Shown here in pieces: positions 32,705-40,514 of a DNA stretch of 64,000 nucleotides (position 1 is its first letter; every line of letters begins with the position of its first letter). Location of the stretch: positions 1-64,000 of the forward strand of contig NZ_BMOC01000011.1 of NCBI RefSeq assembly GCF_014646875.1, given 5' to 3'. The position numbers were made by a program, and so were the translations under genes. Under the pieces are notes generated by a model. The model did not search any database and was not told where the DNA came from. It was given only the letters and a program-made list of their open reading frames with translations. Origin of the DNA: Halobellus salinus (GTDB lineage Archaea; Halobacteriota; Halobacteria; Halobacteriales; Haloferacaceae).

Positions 32705-33280
32705 CTACGTCCCGTCGACCCGTCGCTTCTCCTTGGACACCACCCGTACGTCGGTGATGCGGGTGTCGGGATACTGGCCGTCGTCGGTCTTCTCGGCGGC
32801 CTTGACCATGTCCCAGATCACGTTCAGCCCCGTTGTGACGCCCTCCAGCGCCTCCATCTCGCAGCCGGTCTTGCCGGTTGTCTCGACGGTAACGGCGAGC
32901 GCGACGCGGTCCGAACGGACCTCGAAGTCGGTGTCGACGTTCGTGATCGGGATCTGGTGGCACATCGGGATCGTCTCCCAGGTGTGTTTGACCGCCTGGA
33001 CCGCGCCGACCCGCGCGGTCGCGAGCACGTCGCCCTTGTCGATGCCGTCGTCGCGGATCGCCGCCGCCGTTGGCGGGGTCAGGTGGACAGTGCCGCGGGC
33101 GACCGCGCGGCGGTTGGTGTCGGGTTTTTGTCCGACGTCAACCATTTGGACGTCGCCCGACTCGTCAACGTGGGTGAGATCAGCGTCGGTGTCGGCGGCC
33201 GGGTCGGTGTCGGCGGCCGGGTCGCCGTCGCCGGCGGCGCCCTCAGCGGCGTTCTCGGGCGACGCCTCCTCGCGGGTCAT
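32705..33280 (-). CDS. moaC: MoaC, cyclic pyranopterin monophosphate synthase
   Basis: A 191-residue enzyme of molybdenum cofactor synthesis that, with MoaA, converts GTP into cyclic pyranopterin monophosphate. Core motifs are MCHQIPITNVD (about 106-116) and GCEMEALEGVTTGLNVIWDM (about 139-158). The first 45 residues are an acidic Ala/Asp extension with a short repeat (DPAADTDPAADTD), absent from bacterial MoaC. It overlaps the stop of the upstream nnr gene by four bases. Confidence 0.93.
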   Translation of the reverse strand: MTREEASPENAAEGAAGDGDPAADTDPAADTDADLTHVDESGDVQMVDVGQKPDTNRRAVARGTVHLTPPTAAAIRDDGIDKGDVLATARVGAVQAVKHTWETIPMCHQIPITNVDTDFEVRSDRVALAVTVETTGKTGCEMEALEGVTTGLNVIWDMVKAAEKTDDGQYPDTRITDVRVVSKEKRRVDGT

Positions 33281-34719
33281 TCTCCCACCGCCCGGTCTCG
33301 GAGTGCCGCTGGCAGCCGATTCAGCAGGTCCGTCGCGAGGAGGCCGCGGTCGCGCTCCTCGGCCGCAGCATCGCCTGCGCGTCCGGTTGCGTACGCCGCG
33401 ACCGACGCCGCCTGTGGCGGCGGGAGCACACACGAGAGCGCGCCCGCCGCGCCCGCGAGCACGTCGCCAGTACCGCCGACCGTCATCGCCGCGTTGCCCG
33501 TGCGGTTCACGCGAGTCTCGTCGCCGTCGGAGACGATATCGTAGGGGCCTTTCACGAGGAGGAGGTGGCCGAGGTCGGCTGCGAATTCGGCCACCAACTC
33601 CGCCCGGGTCCGCCAGTCGGCGGCGGTGTCGCCGCCCATCCCGCGGAGTTCGCCCTGGTGCGGAGTACACACCAGCGTCGCGTCGGTGTCGGTGTGGGGG
33701 ACGGCCGCCAGCGCGTCGGCGTCGACAACCGCGACGCCGTCGTACTCCGAGAGGAACGCCCGGACCGCGGTCTCCGTTCGGGTGTGGTCGCCCAGGCCGG
33801 GGCCGAGCACAACGGCGTCGTGACCGTCGGCCGCCGCGAGGAGGTCGTCGACCCGTTCGGGCGTGAGCCGGTCGCCGTCGTACGGTCGGACGATCAGGTT
33901 CTCGGTGTACCCCTGGACCGCCTCGGTTACCGAGGAGGGGCACGCAACGCGGACCAGGTCCGCACCCGCCCGGAGCGCCGCCTGCCCGGAGAGTGCGGGC
34001 GCGCCGGTGTAGGGGCCGCCCCCGATCACGAGCACCTCGCCGGCGTCACCCTTGTGGCTATCGGGGTCGCGGTCGAGAAAGCGCAGGTCGCCGGGGCCGA
34101 CGAACCGCTCGGCGGCGGCCGGGATCCCGATGTCCGCCACCGTCACCTCGGCGTCGAGCCCGTCGAGGCCGGGCTTCCGGTCGTGGAACGTCACGATTCG
34201 ATCCGCGTCCACGGCGACGCCTCCCGCTTCGCCGGTGTCGGCGTCGACGCCCGAGGGAACGTCCACTGAGACGACTGTCGCCGTCGCGTCGGCCATCGCG
34301 CGCGCGGCGGTCGCTTCGGGTTCGCGGAGGTCGCCGGTCACCCCGGTTCCGAGCATCGCGTCGACGACCACGTCCGGGTCCCCGAGGTCGAAGTCGGCGG
34401 AGTCGGTGACCGTCCGCGTGTCGTACGCCGCAGTCCGGAGGGCGTCCCAGTTCTCGCGGGCGATCCGCGTTCGGATCGTCGCGGGTCGGCCGAGCAGGTG
34501 GACGGTCACCTCGTAGTCGTCGAGAAAGCGGGCGGCGACAAGGCCGTCACCGCCGTTGTTCCCCCGACCGGCGACGACAGCGACAGCCGCCCCGGGGGCC
34601 GCCCCCCGGCGCACCGCCCGAGCGACGGCGTTACCGCTCGACTCCATCAACTGCTTCCGCGGGACTCCGAGTGCCGCAGCGTTGCGGTCAACCGCGGCCA
34701 TCCGGTCGCGTGAGATCAT
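33277..34719 (-). CDS. nnr: Bifunctional NAD(P)H-hydrate repair enzyme (Nnr)
   Basis: A 480-residue fusion of two repair activities. The N-terminal YjeF domain (about 1-210; AGRGNNGGDGLVAAR) epimerises damaged NAD(P)H hydrates. The C-terminal carbohydrate-kinase-like domain (about 225-480) dehydrates the S form with ADP; it has GPYTGAPALSGQAALRAGAD early and the anion-hole motif GGTGDVLAGAAGALS near the end. The ATG at 34719 gives the expected MISRDRMAAVDRNA start. It is co-transcribed with moaC. Confidence 0.92.
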   Translation of the reverse strand: MISRDRMAAVDRNAAALGVPRKQLMESSGNAVARAVRRGAAPGAAVAVVAGRGNNGGDGLVAARFLDDYEVTVHLLGRPATIRTRIARENWDALRTAAYDTRTVTDSADFDLGDPDVVVDAMLGTGVTGDLREPEATAARAMADATATVVSVDVPSGVDADTGEAGGVAVDADRIVTFHDRKPGLDGLDAEVTVADIGIPAAAERFVGPGDLRFLDRDPDSHKGDAGEVLVIGGGPYTGAPALSGQAALRAGADLVRVACPSSVTEAVQGYTENLIVRPYDGDRLTPERVDDLLAAADGHDAVVLGPGLGDHTRTETAVRAFLSEYDGVAVVDADALAAVPHTDTDATLVCTPHQGELRGMGGDTAADWRTRAELVAEFAADLGHLLLVKGPYDIVSDGDETRVNRTGNAAMTVGGTGDVLAGAAGALSCVLPPPQAASVAAYATGRAGDAAAEERDRGLLATDLLNRLPAALRDRAVGE

Positions 34720-34880
34720 TACGTACCGGTGGGGGCGACTCGGATTAAAAACCGGTGGAACAACCGGTGACAAAGTCTGATACGTGTCGTATCCACTCGG
34801 ACGGGCTACGGATCGGTCCTCGTCCATTGTCGGCCCTTCCCCCCGGAACAGCTGGTGTCGCGTGGTGTGACCGATCCGAT

Positions 34881-34900
34881 CACACGTGACTGAACGTGTG
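34881..34900. promoter_or_regulatory. Palindromic operator candidate before the ArsR-like gene
   Basis: Perfect 7-bp arms CACACGT and ACGTGTG around GACTGA, 47-66 bases upstream of the regulator start at 34947. A TATA-like AACGTTTAG follows at 34912-34920. It is placed to control that gene. Confidence 0.5.
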
Positions 34901-34946
34901 TCGGAAATGCGAAACGTTTAGCCCCCTAACACCGGTATGAATCGGT

Positions 34947-35315
34947 ATGTCGAGTCTGCAGCCGTCGGACACCGATCACAGCGCCGTTGAGGAGGACGGC
35001 AGCCTCCGCGTCCTGCCGCTTGATGACGATGAGGCCGGGCGGCTCATTAACTGTCTCACTTCTGATATTGCACGGTCAACGCTCGCCGCGTTACAGCGAG
35101 AGTCGGCGACCGCCTCCGAACTTGCCGACGCGGCCGGCACCTCGCTGCAGAACGTCAGACACCATCTTGACAGCCTCCGGGACGCGGGGTTGGTCCGAGT
35201 TGTGGGAACAAAATACTCCGTGAAGGGTCGCGAGATGACGGTCTACGGCACGACTGAGGGGTCGCTTGTGGTCTGCGTCGGCGAGGACTCCGAACGGCTT
35301 CGGGCGTTCGAGTAA
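34947..35315 (+). CDS. ArsR-like winged-helix regulator
   Basis: A 122-residue DNA-binding protein. After an acidic N-terminal tail it has a canonical ArsR-type winged helix (ARSTLAALQRESATASELAD, then SLQNVRHHLDSLRDAGLVRV, residues about 42-85), a wing VVGTKYSVKGREMTVYGTTE, and a short C-terminal segment (SLVVCVGEDSERLRAF) instead of a ligand domain. The single Cys argues against classic metal sensing. An upstream palindrome suggests autoregulation. The divergent nnr/moaC operon lies 227 bases away. Confidence 0.82.
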   Translation: MSSLQPSDTDHSAVEEDGSLRVLPLDDDEAGRLINCLTSDIARSTLAALQRESATASELADAAGTSLQNVRHHLDSLRDAGLVRVVGTKYSVKGREMTVYGTTEGSLVVCVGEDSERLRAFE

Positions 35316-35330
35316 CCGATCCGACTCAAC

Positions 35331-35525
35331 GGGACCCTCGCGAGCCTCGCGAGCGAGGGGTCGTCACGGAAGTGAGTGCAACAGACGGACGTGACGGGAC
35401 CCTCGCGAGCCTCGCGAGCGAGGGGTCGTCACGGAAGTGAGTGCAACAGACGGACGTGACGGGACCCTCGCGAGCCTCGCGAGCGAGGGGTCGTCACGGA
35501 AGTGAGTGCAACGAACGGACGTGAC
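35331..35525. repeat. Three tandem 65-bp repeats abutting tRNA-Arg
   Basis: Three near-identical 65-base units begin at 35331, 35396 and 35461, each starting GGGACCCTCGCGAGCCTCGC and ending ACGGACGTGAC. Units one and two are identical as read; the third differs by two bases near its end. The end of each unit plus the first bases of the next (CGGACGTGACGGGA) equals the 3' end of the adjacent tRNA. Each unit also holds an inverted repeat (GACCCTCGC with GCGAGGGGTC). Confidence 0.9.
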
Positions 35526-35589
35526 GGGATTCGAACCCGCGCTCTAGGGGTTAGGAACCCCTCGCCCTGATCCACTAGGCCACACGTCC
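35516..35589 (-). tRNA. tRNA-Arg (anticodon CCT)
   Basis: A 74-nt tRNA on the minus strand. The acceptor stem GGACGTG pairs with CACGTCC, the anticodon loop is TTCCTAA on stem AGGGG/CCCCT, and the T loop is TTCGAAT. The anticodon CCT reads AGG arginine codons. No intron or encoded CCA. The 65-bp tandem repeats lie at its 3' side. Confidence 0.95.
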
Positions 35590-35653
35590 GACCGGAGCGG
35601 AGGACGACCGTCGGAAAACACGCAGCGGAGAACGTGCCGGGGAGGAGAGGGGG

Positions 35654-35941
35654 TCAGTTCGTCTCGGTCGAGGTCTCAGTCGTCGCGGACCCGGACGGTG
35701 CGGTCTCCGAGTCGGCGTCGGCGACGACGTCGCCGTCCTGGTCGCTCTCGCCTTCCAGGTCGCTGAGTTCGTCTTCGATCTCCTCTCGGCCGCGCCTGAA
35801 CTCGCCCATCGCCTGCCCCGTTGATCGGGCCAGTTTCGGGATCTTGTTGGCGCCGAACAGGAGCACCAGAATGAGCAGGACGACGAGCACTTCCGGGCCG
35901 CCCGGCAGGCCCGGGAACAGTGGGGTGATGGTTCCGAACAT
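35654..35941 (-). CDS. tatA: TatA/E family twin-arginine translocase subunit
   Basis: A 95-residue membrane protein, the pore-forming component of the Tat system that exports folded proteins. One N-terminal helix (PEVLVVLLILVLLFG, about 16-30) is followed by the hinge ANKIPKLARSTG, an amphipathic helix (QAMGEFRRGREEIEDELSDL), and an acidic, disordered tail. The Phe-Gly before the hinge fits the family. Haloarchaea export most secreted proteins by Tat, including the lipoproteins at 515 and 25545. No tatC is in the window. Confidence 0.93.
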   Translation of the reverse strand: MFGTITPLFPGLPGGPEVLVVLLILVLLFGANKIPKLARSTGQAMGEFRRGREEIEDELSDLEGESDQDGDVVADADSETAPSGSATTETSTETN

Positions 35942-36058
35942 CGCTACACGGTCTTTGCCCAGTCGCGATTATAGGCTTTTTGCTCGTGATACGACGATCC
36001 CGCCGGGCCAACACCCCGCGAAAGCAACATTGAATCCGGAGGCGGTCGGAGGAGGTGT

Positions 36059-36538
36059 ATGGTCTCAGTCGGCGACACCGCCCCGGATTTCACCGTCCCG
36101 CTCGCGCACGGGTCCATCGACTCGTTCACGCTTTCGGAGCGCCTCAACGAAGCGCCGCTGGTGCTCGCGTTCTTTCCCGCGGCGTTCACACCGACCTGCA
36201 CCACCGAGATGTGCACGTTCCGCGACCGGCTCTCGGAGTTTGAGGCGATCGACGCGACCGTGTACGGCGTCAGCATCGACACGCCGTTCACGCTCAACGA
36301 GTTCAGAGAGCGGAACGGGTTGAACTTCGGACTCTTGGGCGACTCCAACCGGGAGGTCGTCGACGCCTACGGTGTGTCGATGGACTTTGCGGCCTACGGC
36401 GTCGATCGTGTCGCCAAACGTGCGGTCGTGATCGTCAACGCCGACGGGACGGTGACCTACACGTGGGTGAGCGACGACCCCGGCGCCGAACCCGACTACG
36501 ACACTGTCGCCCGCGCGGCCGACGAGGCCCGGGTGTAG
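36059..36538 (+). CDS. Peroxiredoxin (AhpC/TSA, AhpE-like)
   Basis: A 159-residue thiol peroxidase that reduces peroxides in the cytoplasm. The active site FFPAAFTPTCTTEMCTFRD (about 40-58) contains the peroxidatic Cys (Thr-x-x-Cys) and a second Cys four residues later that could be the resolving residue. The thioredoxin-like fold continues with VYGVSIDTPFTLNEF and FGLLGDSNREVVDAYGV. The length matches one-domain peroxiredoxins. It is transcribed alone, divergent from tatA. Confidence 0.9.
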   Translation: MVSVGDTAPDFTVPLAHGSIDSFTLSERLNEAPLVLAFFPAAFTPTCTTEMCTFRDRLSEFEAIDATVYGVSIDTPFTLNEFRERNGLNFGLLGDSNREVVDAYGVSMDFAAYGVDRVAKRAVVIVNADGTVTYTWVSDDPGAEPDYDTVARAADEARV

Positions 36539-36604
36539 CAGGTCGTCGCACCGCCGAGCGCAGCCGACCCTGAGGTACTTGTCCGTCCCCGGCCACCATC
36601 CGGT

Positions 36605-37417
36605 ATGACCCGCTCGCCCGGTAACGGCGGTCGCGAGTACGACGCCGACGCGGCGCACAACTTCCCCGACGGCCGACTGAACGAGGTGTTACCCGTGCTC
36701 CGGTCCGATCCCGAGATCACGACGTACCTGGAAGCGCAAAACGTCAACGCCGTGGCCCGCAAGAAGTACAACGACCACGGCGCCAAGCACATCGAGATCG
36801 TCCGCAACCGCGCACTGTGTCTCTATGACCTCCTGAAGGGGGGTGACGTGGCGTTCAACGGCGCGTCACAGCAGGGGCTCGGCGAGGCCGACGAGGCGGT
36901 CATCGTCGCTCTGGCGGCGACGCTCCACGACATCGGCCACGTCGTCCACCGCGACGACCACGCGTACTACTCGATCCCGCTGGCGGCCGACCTCCTCGAT
37001 CGGCTGCTTCCGGAGTTCGGCTTCTACGACGCGGGCGAGGCGGTCCGCGTGAAAGGCGAGGTGCTCCACGCCATCCTGTGTCACCACACCCCCGAGGACC
37101 CGCTCACGACCGAGGCGGGTGTGATCCGCGTCGCCGACGCCTTGGACATGGAGCGCGGCCGCTCGCGGATCCCATACGAGGAGGGCGGCCGCGGGATCAA
37201 CACGCTGTCGAGCCAGGCAATCGAGGACGTCTCGCTCCGTTCTGGAAACGGGAAGCCGGTGCTTGTCGAGATCAAGATGGTCAACGCCGCGGGCGTCTAC
37301 CAGGTTGACAACCTGCTGAAAGCGAAACTCGACGGGTCGGGCTTGGAAGACCACATCAGAATCGTCGCGGTCAACACGAAAGGCGACAATCCGCTCGTCG
37401 AACGGCTCGAGTTGTAG
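36605..37417 (+). CDS. HD-domain metal-dependent phosphohydrolase
   Basis: A 270-residue HD-superfamily protein. Metal-binding residues are visible in KHIEIVRNRALCLYDLL (about 63-79), LAATLHDIGHVVHRDDHAYY (His-Asp pair, about 105-124), and LHAILCHHTPEDP (about 156-168), followed by an Asp in RVADALDMERGRSRIPY (about 177-193). The family cleaves phosphate from nucleotides or related compounds; the exact substrate is unknown. The C-terminal part (about 215-270) ends VNTKGDNPLVERLEL. Confidence 0.85.
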   Translation: MTRSPGNGGREYDADAAHNFPDGRLNEVLPVLRSDPEITTYLEAQNVNAVARKKYNDHGAKHIEIVRNRALCLYDLLKGGDVAFNGASQQGLGEADEAVIVALAATLHDIGHVVHRDDHAYYSIPLAADLLDRLLPEFGFYDAGEAVRVKGEVLHAILCHHTPEDPLTTEAGVIRVADALDMERGRSRIPYEEGGRGINTLSSQAIEDVSLRSGNGKPVLVEIKMVNAAGVYQVDNLLKAKLDGSGLEDHIRIVAVNTKGDNPLVERLEL

Positions 37418-37435
37418 CTCGTCTCGCGACGCCGC

Positions 37436-38350
37436 CTACTCCCCGGCGGGTTCGACCTCTCCCGGTCCGGAGACGGTGAGTTCGCCACCCAGCGTCCGGT
37501 TGGGGTAGGGGATGTTGATATCCTCGTCGTCGAACCGGCGTTTCACCGTTTGGACGTACTCCCCGCGGGTGCGTACGAAGTCCGACCGGCTGGGGTCGTC
37601 GATCCAGATTCGCGATGTGAGCGTCACCGACGAGTCGCCGAGTTCCGTCAGCCGGACGCTCGGCGCGGGGTCCTCCAGGATGTCCTCGTGGGTGCGTGCT
37701 TCTTCCAGGATGATGTCGGTCGCCGTCTCGATGTCGTCGTCGTAACCGATCCCGAACGGCACCTGGAGCCGGAGTGTCCCCTTCGCGACGGGGTTTTTGA
37801 TCACGCCGTCGGTGAGTTGGGAGTTCGGGACGGTCAGAAGTTCGTTGTCGAACGTCTTGACCCGGGTGACCCGGAAGCTGATGTCCTCGACAATCCCGGA
37901 GTTGCCGTCCCACTTGATCCAGTCACCGATCTTGAACGGCTTGTCGGTGTAGATGAAGATGCCCGCAACGAAGTTCTGCAGCACGTCCTGCATCGCGAAC
38001 CCGATCGCCAGCGTCGCCGCGGCGGCAATCGTCGCGAGGGACCGCAGGAAATCCGGGTATCCCGCGGCCCCGAAGGCGGCGGTGATCGCCGCGAAACCGA
38101 CGAGCACGGCGATCAGGCGTCGGATCGGTCGCCGGGCGTGCGGTTCCAGGTCCCGGGAGACCATCATCCGGTTGACGAGCGGGATGAGGACGTTCCGGCC
38201 GGCCAGATACGCGCCCACGAACACCGCGAGGAACGCGAATAGCTGCCCGAGCAGCCCCGCAGCCGTGTCGGGGAGTCCGATCCCCGCGAGGAAGCGGCTG
38301 ATCGACCCGCTCAGCCCGACGCCGACCTGCAGCGCTCCCCCGAAACTCAT
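37436..38350 (-). CDS. MscS-family mechanosensitive ion channel
   Basis: A 304-residue small-conductance mechanosensitive channel that would relieve osmotic downshift. Three N-terminal membrane helices (LLGQLFAFLAVFVGAYLAG near 34-52, LIAVLVGFAAITAAFGAAG near 83-101, and the pore helix SLATIAAAATLAIGFAMQDV near 109-128) precede the conserved linker LQNFVAGIFIY and the beta domain DKPFKIGDWIKWDG. The final part is the soluble cage domain. Its ATG overlaps the stop of yhbY, giving the gene order rnp4-yhbY-mscS. Confidence 0.92.
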   Translation of the reverse strand: MSFGGALQVGVGLSGSISRFLAGIGLPDTAAGLLGQLFAFLAVFVGAYLAGRNVLIPLVNRMMVSRDLEPHARRPIRRLIAVLVGFAAITAAFGAAGYPDFLRSLATIAAAATLAIGFAMQDVLQNFVAGIFIYTDKPFKIGDWIKWDGNSGIVEDISFRVTRVKTFDNELLTVPNSQLTDGVIKNPVAKGTLRLQVPFGIGYDDDIETATDIILEEARTHEDILEDPAPSVRLTELGDSSVTLTSRIWIDDPSRSDFVRTRGEYVQTVKRRFDDEDINIPYPNRTLGGELTVSGPGEVEPAGE

Positions 38351-38595
38351 CGGTGCAAGACTCCCGTGTTCCCCCTGGTTTCGACGACCTCGGCGTCGGC
38401 ACGGGTAGCGAGGTCCGCGGCGAGGTCCGCAACGGTCGTGCCACCCTGCGATGCGCGGAGGAACTTCACCTTGAGCAGGTCACGGTCGGAGAGCTGATCG
38501 GCCGCCTCCTCGACGACCGGGTCAACTCCATCCTTGCCAACCCACAGCGTCACATCGAGGTCGTGGGCCCGCTTCCGCAGTTCTTGTCGGTTCAT
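38347..38595 (-). CDS. YhbY-family (CRM domain) RNA-binding protein
   Basis: An 82-residue CRM-domain protein that binds rRNA or other structured RNA and is linked to ribosome assembly in bacteria. It begins MNRQELRKRAHDLDVTLWVG and keeps the GxxG-type loop (KDGVD) and the beta strand LLKVKFLRASQGGTTVADLA. The second half ends VVETRGNTGVLHR. It overlaps mscS by ATGA and follows rnp4 by 82 bases. Confidence 0.9.
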   Translation of the reverse strand: MNRQELRKRAHDLDVTLWVGKDGVDPVVEEAADQLSDRDLLKVKFLRASQGGTTVADLAADLATRADAEVVETRGNTGVLHR

Positions 38596-38677
38596 ACCTG
38601 CGTGATACGACAGCGTCCGGTTTGAAAGTTGAGATTTTCGGTCGTCGGTGTCGGGGTGCCGGCTCGCGGCCCCGACG

Positions 38678-38959
38678 CTACCCCTCGTATGGATACCGTG
38701 CGGTCGCGCCGCAGGCCAGACACCGGATCGCGACGTGGCCCGATCGGAGCCGAACCCGGGCGGTCGCGCCCGGCCGAAGGTACGCGTCGCAGTCGTCGCA
38801 GCTGAAGCGGCGGAACCGCCGCTGGAGGCTGATCCGGTGGCGCTCGCCGATCCGACGGGCCAACCGGACGTACTCTCTGGCGCGGTCGATGTCGCCCTCG
38901 GCGGTCGCCTCCCGAGCGAGGTCCTGAAGCCGGTCGATTCGCTCGGCCGGGATGCCCAT
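38678..38959 (-). CDS. rnp4: Ribonuclease P protein component 4 (Rpp21/Rpr2)
   Basis: A 93-residue protein subunit of archaeal RNase P, the tRNA 5' end maturase. Two N-terminal helices (AERIDRLQDLAREATAEGDI, DRAREYVRLARRIGERHRIS) precede a zinc ribbon with CDDC (about 58-61) and CLAC (about 83-86), the expected four cysteines. The ATG at 38959 gives the usual family N-terminus; a longer upstream reading is possible but would enter the promoter of the divergent glycosyltransferase. Confidence 0.92.
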   Translation of the reverse strand: MGIPAERIDRLQDLAREATAEGDIDRAREYVRLARRIGERHRISLQRRFRRFSCDDCDAYLRPGATARVRLRSGHVAIRCLACGATARYPYEG

Positions 38960-39063
38960 ACCCAGGGGGATGCGGGCAGCGTCAAAGGCGTTCCGAACCC
39001 GTGTCGTGTCCGCGAGGTGCGAAACGACAGGCTCTAAGCCGGCCCCAAAGAATCCCACACGAC

Positions 39064-40161
39064 GTGGCGCTCCGCGTGCTCAACCACCTCGAACTGGAGT
39101 CCCGGCTGTCGCGCAGCGGCATCGGTACCGCGACCGATCATCAGCGGGCCGCCTTGGATCGCACCGACGTTGAGGTGACCACGTCGCCGTGGCGCGGCGG
39201 CGACCCGGCGGCCGGACTCCGGTCGCTCGCGGCGGGTAAGAGACTGTTCCGCGAGTACGACCTCGCCCACTGCAACCTGGTCGGCCCGGGGTCGCTCGCG
39301 GTCGCGCGACACGCCGTTCGGAACCATATTCCACTCGTTCTCCACGCCCACGTGACCCGCGAAGACTTCGCGGAGTCGTTCCGCGGGTCGACCACGGTCG
39401 CGCCCGCCCTGGGCCGGTATCTGAAGCGGTTCTACTCGCAGGCCGACCTGGTGCTCTGCCCCTCGGAGTACACCAAGCGAGTCCTCGAATCCTACCCGGT
39501 GACGCCACCGATCCGCCCGGTCACCAACGGCGTCGACGTCGACGCGCTGGCGGGGTTCGAGGACCGCCGGGAGGCGTACCGCGACCGCTATGATCTCTCG
39601 GGGACGGTGGTGTTCCTCGTGGGCAACGTCTTCGAGCGCAAGGGGCTGTCGACGTTCTGCCGGGTCGCGGAGGCGACCCCCTACGACTTCGTGTGGTTCG
39701 GACCGTACGACACCGGGCCGCACGCGTCGAAAGCCGTCCGGCGGTGGACGGAGAACCCGCCGGAGAACGTCACCTTCACCGGGTGGGTCGACGACATCCG
39801 CGGCGCGTACGGCGCGGGCGACATCTACCTCTTCCCGACGAAGAACGAGAACCAGGGGATCGCCGTCCTCGAGGCGATGGCGTGCGGGAAAGCGGTCGTT
39901 CTCCGCGATATCCCGGTGTTCGAGGAGTTCTACACCCACGGCCACGACTGTCTCAAGTGCGAGACCGACGCGGAGTTCCGCGAGGCGGTCGAACGGCTGG
40001 CGGGCGACGACGACCTCCGGGCGCGGTTGGGCGAGAACGCGGAAGCGACGGCGGCGGAACACAGCCTCGACCGCGTCGGGGAGACGCTCGCCGAGACCTA
40101 CCGGGAGGTCCGCGACGCGAAGCGGGCGGGGCGGCCGGTCGAGGTCGAGGATAAGAGGTGA
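39064..40161 (+). CDS. GT4-family glycosyltransferase
   Basis: A 365-residue GT-B-fold glycosyltransferase. The N-terminal domain holds RLSRSGIGTATDHQR and the acceptor-side motifs (PLVLHAHVTREDF); the C-terminal nucleotide-sugar domain has VFLVGNVFERKGL and the family signature NQGIAVLEAMACGKAVV with the conserved Glu pair (about 263-290). The start is a GTG chosen because it begins at the conserved VALRVLNHLE. Donor and acceptor cannot be told. The next plus-strand gene is a second GT4 enzyme. Confidence 0.88.
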   Translation: MALRVLNHLELESRLSRSGIGTATDHQRAALDRTDVEVTTSPWRGGDPAAGLRSLAAGKRLFREYDLAHCNLVGPGSLAVARHAVRNHIPLVLHAHVTREDFAESFRGSTTVAPALGRYLKRFYSQADLVLCPSEYTKRVLESYPVTPPIRPVTNGVDVDALAGFEDRREAYRDRYDLSGTVVFLVGNVFERKGLSTFCRVAEATPYDFVWFGPYDTGPHASKAVRRWTENPPENVTFTGWVDDIRGAYGAGDIYLFPTKNENQGIAVLEAMACGKAVVLRDIPVFEEFYTHGHDCLKCETDAEFREAVERLAGDDDLRARLGENAEATAAEHSLDRVGETLAETYREVRDAKRAGRPVEVEDKR

Positions 40162-40184
40162 CGGTGGCTGTCTGCCCGAAAACC

Positions 40185-40425
40185 ACCATCGGGTGGGAAT
40201 GGAAGGGGCCGCGTTCTCGACGACGGTGACGAGCGCACAGCTCTCGTCAGCCAACCAGAACGCGAGCGTTCTGGTGAAGGTGGCCGACGTAAGGACCGCA
40301 GGAGTGAGCCGGGCGAGACCGGAGGTCTCGCTGGAAACCGGCGGCTCACCGCTGGTGACGGAGCGAACGACGAGGACCGCAACGAGGCCCCCGAGTCGAG
40401 AGCGCGGGGGCTTCCGGGGTGTCCA
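40185..40425 (+). repeat. Dispersed structured element, copy 1
   Basis: Fills most of the 353-base gap between the two glycosyltransferase genes. It has a conserved 5' block (GGGTGGGAATGGAAGGGGCC, then TCGACGACGGTGACGAG), a perfect hairpin CCAGAACGC-GA-GCGTTCTGG (40255-40274), a variable middle, and a conserved 3' block ending GCGGGGGCTTCC (40403-40414). A second copy lies on the other strand at 57655-58005. It could be a small RNA gene or a non-autonomous mobile element. No protein is supported. Confidence 0.65.
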
Positions 40426-40514
40426 CGATACCATTCCCAGCAGTTCCGTCCTGGACAAGGCCATACCCTCGCTGTTCCGCAACTGATTAACCACACCTCC
40501 GAGAACCACGCCCG

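Noticed and set aside
35331-35525. CRISPR-like array
   Set aside because: The three units are contiguous with no spacers, and 65 bp is too long for a CRISPR repeat. It is a tandem duplication next to tRNA-Arg.
40162-40514. A small protein in the gap between the two GT4 genes
   Set aside because: An open frame exists but shares its sequence with the dispersed element's other copy in a different phase context; conservation of the hairpin fits RNA or mobile DNA better than protein.
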